6,677 nucleotides of DNA from Desulfobacterales bacterium (GTDB lineage Bacteria > Desulfobacterota > Desulfobacteria > Desulfobacterales > RPRI01), in assembly GCA_020052975.1 (NCBI GenBank), contig JAGVOC010000224.1:1-6677 (forward strand), read 5' to 3'. The notes below the pieces were generated by a model. That model saw nothing but the letters and a program-made list of their open reading frames with translations. It was not told where the DNA came from and searched no databases. Below, piece after piece: positions 6,583-6,677 of the stretch. How positions within the stretch are numbered: the stretch's first letter is position 1; each line of letters starts with the position of its first letter. The translations under genes and the position numbers were made by a program.

Positions 6583-6677
6583 CGGCTTCGTAAAAAGTCA
6601 TTCTGCTGTGTTGCGCTTCATCTTTCGTCATTGCAGCGTACCAATAAGTACGCTTCATTCCTCAAGATTCGCGCGCC
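6583..6677. repeat. Second repeat element sharing the GGCTTCGTAAAAAGTC end (truncated by window)
   Basis: CGGCTTCGTAAAAAGTC (6583-6599) is identical to 594-610 and in the same orientation, but the interior differs from the first element, so it is a different subtype with the same end. It contains a hairpin, GCGTAC-CAATAA-GTACGC (6636-6653). From memory, this interior occurs widely in Desulfobacterota genomes as a palindromic intergenic element ending GACTTTTTACGAAGCC; the expected right end lies outside the window. It begins within 10 bases of the GNAT start codons, so the promoter of the gene block is inside the element or beyond it. Confidence 0.7.

Noticed and set aside
594..6599. The two 17-base identical ends as boundaries of a composite transposon or genomic island
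   Set aside because: The interiors of the two elements differ, there is no transposase or integrase between them, and the shared end is a common dispersed terminus.

Overview
The window looks like a chromosomal stretch from an anaerobic Gram-negative bacterium, most likely a Desulfobacterota (deltaproteobacterial) lineage. The evidence for this is indirect: moderate GC content, classical signal peptides on two envelope proteins, and dispersed repeats beginning GGCTTCGTAAAAAGTC and CCCCGCAGCTTGCTGCGGGG. From memory, repeats of this kind are common between genes of that group. No rRNA, tRNA, CRISPR array, phage gene or transposase gene was seen.

Layout, left to right. Positions 1-549 (minus) hold the first 183 codons of a DAO-type FAD-dependent oxidoreductase that runs off the left edge. 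Positions 550-888 are a divergent intergenic region containing a MITE-like element of about 150 bp and probably the promoter of the next gene. Positions 889-1392 (plus) encode a small exported protein with a proline tract, an aromatic core and a highly charged Arg-rich tail. A perfect palindrome at 1433-1456 lies between this gene and the convergent gene block. From 6575 down to 1495 (minus) four genes are packed with gaps of 22 and 24 bases and one 11-base overlap. In transcription order they are a GNAT acetyltransferase, a two-TM extracytoplasmic sensor-like protein with no output domain, a 702-aa protein joining a similar sensor-like module to a complete 12-TM MFS transporter, and an exported TPR protein with a FlgT/LPP20-like N-terminal domain. 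A second copy of the GGCTTCGTAAAAAGTC repeat begins just upstream of the GNAT gene and runs off the right edge.

The most interesting content is the four-gene block. The free sensor and the N-terminus of the transporter share sequence landmarks: a SFEK-x-Y motif just after TM1, a G-x-E-x-L segment and a GN-containing strand. They therefore look like duplicated input modules, one freestanding and one fused to the carrier. A plausible but unproven reading is a ligand-gated or stress-gated MFS transporter complex, with the acetyltransferase acting on the transported compound or on a related metabolite and the TPR protein acting as a periplasmic scaffold. No substrate can be named from the sequence.
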